Positions 59,392 through 64,000 of a stretch of 64,000 bases of DNA are shown here, piece by piece. The stretch spans positions 1-64,000 of the forward strand of contig NZ_BCQF01000009.1 in the NCBI RefSeq assembly GCF_001544295.1, in the 5' to 3' direction. Position 1 is the stretch's first letter; each line of letters opens with the position of its first letter. The position numbers and the translations under genes were made by a program. Under the pieces are notes generated by a model. That model had not been told where the DNA came from. It did no database searches and was given only the letters and a program-made list of their open reading frames with translations. The stretch is from Enterococcus pseudoavium NBRC 100491. Lineage in GTDB: Bacteria; Bacillota; Bacilli; Lactobacillales; Enterococcaceae.

Positions 59392-60206
59392 CCAACCGTC
59401 ACGTCCATCCCGTCTTTGACGTCTTCTGCATCTTTGATAATTTTATCATTTTCATTCAAACCTTCGCGTAAAGTATAGTAACCATTACCTTTTTCAACGG
59501 TTACTGTGCGCTTTTCCGCTTTTCCTTTGACAACTGTATAGATAGATTGTTCACCATCCTTATTCACTACACTCTTTAACGGCAAGTGGATCTCATTCCG
59601 AGGGATCAACAATTCAACAGAATAGCCCATGGGGATCGCTTCATCGGGAACCGCCGTATAATTGTAAGTCACTAAACTATTCGTATCCTCTTTTGTGGAT
59701 TCATTGTTCATTTCTGCTAATGAGGTAATTTTACCCTTAACTATTTTTTCGTTATTCGCATACTTGATTTCGATCGGTTCATTCAAGACGACCTTCGAAC
59801 GATCATATTCCGTCACTGTTCCTTTGATGGCTGATTCTTCACTCTTCAACACCATCAAAGCTTGTTGCGGATCATTTTTCGCATCCTCATTCATTGATGT
59901 CACTACCGAATCATTCGCCGCACGTATCACTTCACCCCAGCGATATGTCACTAAAATCTGATCCTTCGTTACATGATCTCCTTCGTTTACGTGAATCGTT
60001 TGAACTGGTCCTTTTTCTGCATTCACTAGAACCGTTTGTTTTTTTGTGGATTGCACCTGCCCCTTTAAATGCAGCGGCGTTTGCTTACTGACTTGGTACA
60101 ACTCCACTGAAGTACTGTCTTTTGCATTTGCTTGGGTGTTTTGATAGAGAAAAAAACCAGCCCCTGCAGACACCAACACTCCGATACCAATGATAATTTT
60201 TTTCAT
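59388..60206 (-). CDS. MacA/HlyD-like membrane fusion adaptor
   Basis: Secretion adaptor with an N-terminal anchor (about 4-22), a lipoyl-like domain (VQSTKKQTVLVNAEKGPVQTIHVNEGDHVTKDQILVTY) and a beta-barrel part. In Gram-positives such adaptors join MacB-type ABC exporters without an outer membrane. I start at ATG 60206; upstream ATG 60218 lies directly on the AAGGA. It begins the adaptor-ATPase-permease operon. Confidence 0.88.
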   Translation of the reverse strand: MKKIIIGIGVLVSAGAGFFLYQNTQANAKDSTSVELYQVSKQTPLHLKGQVQSTKKQTVLVNAEKGPVQTIHVNEGDHVTKDQILVTYRWGEVIRAANDSVVTSMNEDAKNDPQQALMVLKSEESAIKGTVTEYDRSKVVLNEPIEIKYANNEKIVKGKITSLAEMNNESTKEDTNSLVTYNYTAVPDEAIPMGYSVELLIPRNEIHLPLKSVVNKDGEQSIYTVVKGKAEKRTVTVEKGNGYYTLREGLNENDKIIKDAEDVKDGMDVTVG

Positions 60207-60441
60207 TTTTAATTCCATTCCTTCCGTTGTAAAATATCTTCCATACACTACTCTTTAAATTTTAAAGTAAAATGGATAACTCCTCTTCCAACGAAAGTAC
60301 AAAGTCCAACTACAACTTTAGACCGAAGAATCTTTATTTTTTTATAAATTAATACTCGCTGTCAGCTCTCTAAGCACTTAGAAGATCACGATTGCATTAT
60401 TCATTTGTCAGAGCTACCACAAAGCCGCCAGCATTTTTCCA

Positions 60442-60476
60442 GAAGTATTTTTATTTTGACGAAATAAAAATACTTC
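60442..60476. repeat. Perfect 15-bp inverted repeat
   Basis: GAAGTATTTTTATTT (60442-60456) and AAATAAAAATACTTC (60462-60476), with a 5-base loop TGACG. It lies between two divergent genes, about 235 bases from the adaptor start and 200 from bioY, so it is not the terminator of either. The rest of 60207-60600 shows no gene or clear promoter. Confidence 0.85.
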
Positions 60477-60599
60477 CAGTCAGACCTAGATCTAGTGACT
60501 TTTTCAAATCAACGATTTCAATCACGTCCTTTGTTTTGTGCACCCTTTGATTAATTCGTTACTCCTTATTAGTAAGTACCAAGAAAAATAAATTTTTTC

Positions 60600-60663
60600 T
60601 TTACATCTCGTTAATCCTCTATTATACTTTCGTTAACCAAAAAAATATATACGTTAACGAAAG
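60600..60663 (+). promoter_or_regulatory. bioY promoter with BirA-type operator
   Basis: TTTACA (60600-60605), 17 bases, TATACT (60623-60628). Directly on and after the -10 is a perfect inverted repeat CTTTCGTTAAC (60627-60637) / GTTAACGAAAG (60653-60663) with a 15-base spacer. This matches the Firmicutes BirA box (GTTAAC half sites), so biotin-bound BirA should repress bioY. Confidence 0.8.
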
Positions 60664-60673
60664 AGTGAGTTTA

Positions 60674-61216
60674 ATGAAATTAAGTAGTCGAGAAATTGTT
60701 CTAGCTGGTATTTTTGCCGCCGTCATTGGGATCTTATCCCAATTCACCATTCCTTTAGGTCCGATTCCACTAACCTTGCAAACATTCGCGGTTGGTTTTG
60801 TCGTTACCATTTTAGGTAAAAAGACGGGCACGATCTCTGTTGCAATTTATTTATTGATGGGAATGATCGGTTTACCCGTACTAGCAGGTGGCTCCGCAGG
60901 GATCGCTAGTTATTTTGGTCCAACGGGAGGCTTTTTAATAGGCTTTCTTTTTCAAGCCTATTTTACTGGCTTAATCTTAGAAAAAGTGACCTTTAATTAT
61001 TTTTGGTCACTCACAGCTAATCTAGTCGGCGCCTTTATCACCTTGTTTTTCGGTTCGCTTTGGTTGAAGTTCGGTAGCAGTTTGCCTTGGAATGCTGCTT
61101 TTTCTGCAGGAATGCTTCCCTTTATTCTGCCTGGCATTATCAAAGCGATCGCTGCAGGCTATCTTGGGGTCTTATTAGGCAAACGATTAGCTTTTACTAA
61201 TCTTATTTATCGTTAA
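60674..61216 (+). CDS. bioY: Biotin ECF transporter S-component BioY
   Basis: About 180 residues, six hydrophobic helices. Family motifs: IPLGPIPLTLQTFAVGFVVTILGKK, GMIGLPVLAGGSAGIASYFGPTGGFLIGF and the helical tail. Binds biotin and shares the common ECF energising module. I start at ATG 60674; the frame extends to 60665 but would cover the weak GAGTGAG. The BirA operator upstream supports the biotin assignment. Confidence 0.94.
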   Translation: MKLSSREIVLAGIFAAVIGILSQFTIPLGPIPLTLQTFAVGFVVTILGKKTGTISVAIYLLMGMIGLPVLAGGSAGIASYFGPTGGFLIGFLFQAYFTGLILEKVTFNYFWSLTANLVGAFITLFFGSLWLKFGSSLPWNAAFSAGMLPFILPGIIKAIAAGYLGVLLGKRLAFTNLIYR

Positions 61217-61261
61217 AAATTGTTCTTGAACGTTTTTTGAAGCGATTTTGACAAAAGTCCT

Positions 61262-61455
61262 TTGAGGATGTCTCTCCTCTAGGTGGCCCATTAGTACTGG
61301 TTGAGCCTTGATGCCGGCACCCGAATAGATTATCAACAGGTGGATAACTTGAAAAACTGTTGCTTGAGCCTGAATGTTTTAAGTGAATCCTCTAGCTTCC
61401 TTAACCTTATACCGTAATACCCCTCCCTAATGGGCTCTAGCAAACTTAACTTACA
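61262..61455. ncRNA. Candidate structured RNA region (orientation open)
   Basis: No coding frame is supported here. CTAG plus GCCCATTAG (61279-61282, 61286-61294) is complementary to CTAATGGGC plus CTAG (61427-61440), closing a 160-base fold. Two copies of TTGAGCCT..ATG (61301-61313, 61365-61376 approx.) occur inside. It resembles a 6S-size RNA but no known RNA family was confirmed. It could instead be the 3' UTR of bioY. Confidence 0.35.
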
Positions 61456-61491
61456 AAAAACCGCAGCCTTTTTTACAAGACTGCGGTTTTT
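61456..61491. terminator. Bidirectional terminator (bioY/DUF1054)
   Basis: AAAAACCGCAG (61456-61466) / CTGCGGTTTTT (61481-61491) with a 14-base loop and T runs both ways, one base past the DUF1054 stop. Confidence 0.9.
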
Positions 61492-61492
61492 G

Positions 61493-62119
61493 CTAGTTTT
61501 CCCCTTGTGTAAAACTGGCTTGAAGAGCTAGTTGAAAGAGGGGAACTAATTTTTCATAAGTATCTACCATATATGCTTCGGCAGCTACTGGATTTTTCCA
61601 CAGTGGATCATCTTTTTTTATGATTCGCCCCACTTGAAACTCTCCTTTTTTCACATCACGAAATCTTTTTAACAACCGCTCTGTGTTTTCTGGTGATAAC
61701 TTTTCAACTTTTGGCTGGGTATGATCCCCCGATAAAACATAATCTGGGGATAAGTTTTCAAAGATCCCTTGATTATCCAATAATGCTTGAGCGATTGCCT
61801 GTTCATTTTTAGGTTGATCAATACAAGATAACCACATAAAAACATAGTCTGGCCAAATGCCTAACTGAAAGTGTGGTTCCATCTTATAACCACGTTTTTG
61901 GCGACTCAAAGCAGACCACGTATTCTCCGGCGGATAAGTTGTCCGCCTCCGGTGCTGAGCAATGTGGATAAATAATTTCTCATTCAATAATGGTTCGAGT
62001 TTCTGTTGAAAGACTTCATCGAGTTGTTGAAAAGTTGGTTGAATCTCTGCGCGTATTGCCGCCATCCGGGCATCTAACCCCGCAACCTCAAAAACGTTGA
62101 AACTATTTTCTGTGAACAT
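61493..62119 (-). CDS. DUF1054 (UPF0637) protein
   Basis: About 208 residues of the DUF1054/YktB family: MFTENSFNVFEVAGLDARMAAIR, FIHIAQHRRRTTYPPENTWSALS, GYKMEPHFQLGIWPDYVFMWLSCIDQPKNE. Function unknown; cytosolic with no signals. I start at ATG 62119, 8 bases after GAGGAA; the longer frame from 62176 covers this RBS. Confidence 0.93.
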   Translation of the reverse strand: MFTENSFNVFEVAGLDARMAAIRAEIQPTFQQLDEVFQQKLEPLLNEKLFIHIAQHRRRTTYPPENTWSALSRQKRGYKMEPHFQLGIWPDYVFMWLSCIDQPKNEQAIAQALLDNQGIFENLSPDYVLSGDHTQPKVEKLSPENTERLLKRFRDVKKGEFQVGRIIKKDDPLWKNPVAAEAYMVDTYEKLVPLFQLALQASFTQGEN

Positions 62120-62377
62120 CTTATTCCTCCTCAGTTCGATCATAGTCATGATACCCATCTTATCTCTTGCCGACAAGTTAAGCGGCTCTCATTTTCATCC
62201 AAACTAGCAGAGCATTTGATATTTTCGGTAAATACTCCTATGAAAAATTAGTAAATGGACCTATTCTTTGTTAATTTTGAAGAAATTATTTCCTTCTCTT
62301 TGTTAAATCAAGTATATTATAAGTAGCCATTTTATTATTGGAGATTCAGAAATTTATTTCTGAGGAGGGTAAAACGG

Positions 62378-63385
62378 ATGATTTCAGATGCAATTGGATT
62401 CGAGAAAAAATTTCGTTTAAAAGAAGATACTAAATTTGAACAATATAAAATCATGCTGCCGAAATTACGCAAAAATGACTTAATGGTAAAAATTTCTGCG
62501 ATTTCAATCAGCACATTAGACACTCAGATCCGGCAAACTATCAAAGGTGCAAAAAAACCTTATATTCTTGGTTTTGGTGGCGTTGGGATCATCACTCGTC
62601 TTGGCAGCAGCAACCCAAAATTAAATGTCAGTGATCGTGTTCTTTATGTAAATAAGGTTGGAAAATATGGCAGTTACAGTAATTTTCAAATCGTTGATGT
62701 CCGATCGGTCGTCAAGTTACCGGACTCTTTTCCAACGGATGAGGCCGCCGCTTTTTCCTATAGTTTCCTCTTAGCTTTTGAAGTACTATTCAATCAATTG
62801 AAATTAGTAGCGCAGCCGGGAAAAAATCAGGGAAACCTGCTAATCTTAAACACCTCAGACGGTCTTGGGGCAACGATTATTCAACTCGCTAAGTGGGCCG
62901 GTCTGAATGTCGCCGCTACAATTAATAAAAATAATTCCGAGATTTGGATCAAAAATATGGGAGCCGATGTGGTCTTTTCACAGTCCAACCATCTCAAACA
63001 TGAATTGAACTCTGTTGGGATGATGCCAATTGATTACGTAATTAATTTGGATACTGAAAAAGAAAAAAGTTTCGAGCATTTAGCAGAATTCAAAGACTCC
63101 GCTAAAATTTTACTATTGCATTTTATCAAAAAGAAAACTAAAAATTTAGATCCGGATTATCTGAACTTCTATTGCGATGAGTTTTTAGAAAACTCGTTTA
63201 CCACCGAAGAAGGAATCAACTATTCCCGAAAAGTGATGGAACTGTTAGTTTATTTGTGGGAAAAGAAACAGTTGAAATCGATTCTAACCGCTCAACTAAA
63301 TGGTTTTTCAGATAAAAATTTTTATGGTGCCCATAAATTGATTGAAAATAACCCTAATTTCCGGCATCTCGTTCTCATAAACTAA
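62378..63385 (+). CDS. MDR-superfamily oxidoreductase (zinc-free)
   Basis: A 335-residue quinone-reductase-like protein with the MDR layout: GroES-like N-terminus, then a Rossmann fold with NTSDGLGATIIQLAKWAGLNVAATI, where the usual Gly-rich motif is degenerate. The zinc Cys/His ligands are absent and the N-terminus is atypical. Substrate unknown. Start ATG after GAGGAGGG; a 7-bp hairpin CAGAAAT/ATTTCTG (62347-62362) abuts the RBS. It ends in a strong terminator. Confidence 0.85.
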   Translation: MISDAIGFEKKFRLKEDTKFEQYKIMLPKLRKNDLMVKISAISISTLDTQIRQTIKGAKKPYILGFGGVGIITRLGSSNPKLNVSDRVLYVNKVGKYGSYSNFQIVDVRSVVKLPDSFPTDEAAAFSYSFLLAFEVLFNQLKLVAQPGKNQGNLLILNTSDGLGATIIQLAKWAGLNVAATINKNNSEIWIKNMGADVVFSQSNHLKHELNSVGMMPIDYVINLDTEKEKSFEHLAEFKDSAKILLLHFIKKKTKNLDPDYLNFYCDEFLENSFTTEEGINYSRKVMELLVYLWEKKQLKSILTAQLNGFSDKNFYGAHKLIENNPNFRHLVLIN

Positions 63386-63387
63386 TG

Positions 63388-63418
63388 AAATCTCGTTCAA
63401 ATGAACGAGATTTTTTTA
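63388..63418 (+). terminator. Terminator of the MDR gene
   Basis: AAATCTCGTTC / GAACGAGATTT 11-bp perfect stem, AAAT loop, then T residues. Confidence 0.95.
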
Positions 63419-63602
63419 CTTAAATGCCTCTTTTTTAGATCAAAATCCCCTAAGCAATCAAAACAATAACATTCGTTGTCATTTATCTTAGAAATTTCGC
63501 TTTTTTTTGAGTTTAACATTTGCTAATTACTAAGATTCAGCTTATGATATAAAATGAAATTTTCATTTACATTTTCATTTCAATTATTTTTAGGAGGTTT
63601 TT

Positions 63603-64000
63603 ATGGATTATTCACTGACTACTCGGTTAGTAGCTGAGTTCTTGGGGACTGCGTTATTGGTTATGTTAGGAAACGGAGCAGTTGCCAACGTTGATTTAAA
63701 AGGTACGAAAGGTTACGGCAGTGACTGGATGTTGATTGCAGTAGGTTATGGATGTGGGGTCATGATTCCAGCGATGATTTTTGGCGGTATCAGCGGTAAC
63801 CACATCAACCCAGCGTTTACGATTGGTTTAGCAGTTAGCGGTATGTTCCCTTGGTCGGAAGTTCTTCCTTATATCGTTGTTCAATTTTTAGGGGCAATGG
63901 TCGGACAATTGGTAGTTGTTGCTAGTTACAAACCATACTATGACCTGACAGAAGACAAATTGCATGTATTAGGAACCTTCTCAACCATCAACAGTGTCGG
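63603..64000 (+). CDS. Aquaporin/glycerol-facilitator family protein (3' end outside)
   Basis: Partial; 132 codons are in the window. The frame starts at ATG 63603 after AGGAGG. It encodes hydrophobic helices beginning LVAEFLGTALLVMLGNGAVANV, and the first NPA box HINPAFTIGLAV, typical of MIP channels. Glycerol, water, dihydroxyacetone or lactate could be the solute; the second NPA box and selectivity residues lie outside. No glpK or glpO is visible in the window. Upstream 63420-63602 is AT-rich with no other gene. Confidence 0.9.
   Translation, partial: MDYSLTTRLVAEFLGTALLVMLGNGAVANVDLKGTKGYGSDWMLIAVGYGCGVMIPAMIFGGISGNHINPAFTIGLAVSGMFPWSEVLPYIVVQFLGAMVGQLVVVASYKPYYDLTEDKLHVLGTFSTINSV

Noticed and set aside
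60266-60346. Short plus-strand frame beginning ATGGATAACTCC upstream of bioY
   Set aside because: No RBS, only about 26 codons, no promoter; treated as chance.
63420-63602. Catabolite-response element upstream of the aquaporin gene
   Set aside because: The TGAAA..TTTCA repeats lack the conserved CG centre of cre.

Overview
The window looks like a stretch of Enterococcus core chromosome; I cannot fix the species. The evidence is the gene order (mfd-pth next to an L-lactate dehydrogenase close to enterococcal Ldh1, a SagA-like NlpC/P60 hydrolase beside mreCD, an Ldt(fm)-type L,D-transpeptidase), Firmicutes-type AGGAGG ribosome binding sites, and intergenic repeats. I see no phage, insertion sequence, CRISPR array, tRNA or rRNA gene inside the window.

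Layout. (1) 1-395: two tandem sigma-A promoters pointing out of the left edge, probably those of an rRNA operon that begins just outside. (2) 395-15.3 kb, all on the minus strand: a maintenance and translation block read mfd, MATE/MurJ-like flippase, rqcP, divIC, S1-domain protein, tilS, hpt, ftsH, hslO, dusB, lysS. This is the Bacillus subtilis mfd-to-lysS order without its sporulation genes; pth lies upstream of mfd. (3) 15.6-18.2 kb, plus strand: ldh and an L,D-transpeptidase. (4) 18.3-22.7 kb, minus strand: yebC, a VanZ-like protein, a SagA-like peptidoglycan hydrolase, mreD and mreC. (5) 22.9-35.7 kb, minus strand: the conserved yicC, gmk-rpoZ, priA-def-fmt-rsmB-stp-prkC, rsgA, rpe-thiN series, which joins nucleotide supply, replication restart, N-terminal formylation and deformylation, ribosome maturation and PASTA-kinase signalling. 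(6) 35.7-42.8 kb: a patatin-like lipase with an unusual N-terminal domain coupled to a small YdbC-type protein, a class A sortase, two proteins of unknown function, thiT under a TPP riboswitch, a tyrosine phosphatase, a D-2-hydroxyacid dehydrogenase and a TetR regulator. (7) 42.8-56.1 kb, minus strand: ruvAB with an SOS-like box, an Mga-type regulator, lrgAB, msrB, maf, mutSL, ricA(ymcA)-like, ymdB, a HAD phosphatase and a DNA-alkylation-repair-like protein. (8) 56.3-64 kb: rpsD with a structured leader, a MacAB-like ABC export operon, bioY under a BirA-type operator, a candidate structured RNA, a DUF1054 protein, a zinc-free MDR oxidoreductase and the start of an aquaporin/glycerol-facilitator gene.

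Most of the window is ordinary housekeeping DNA. The least explained features are non-coding: a folded 61.26-61.49 kb region that may be a small RNA; a possible sRNA promoter leading into a multi-hairpin repeat at 57.15-57.49 kb; a recurring terminator family built round a CAAAATTTTG-like core; a duplicated 61-bp block upstream of rpe; a perfect 15-bp inverted repeat upstream of the ABC operon; and cis-regulatory elements (TPP, S4, BirA, LexA) read directly from the sequence. I did not find a convincing new multi-gene system.
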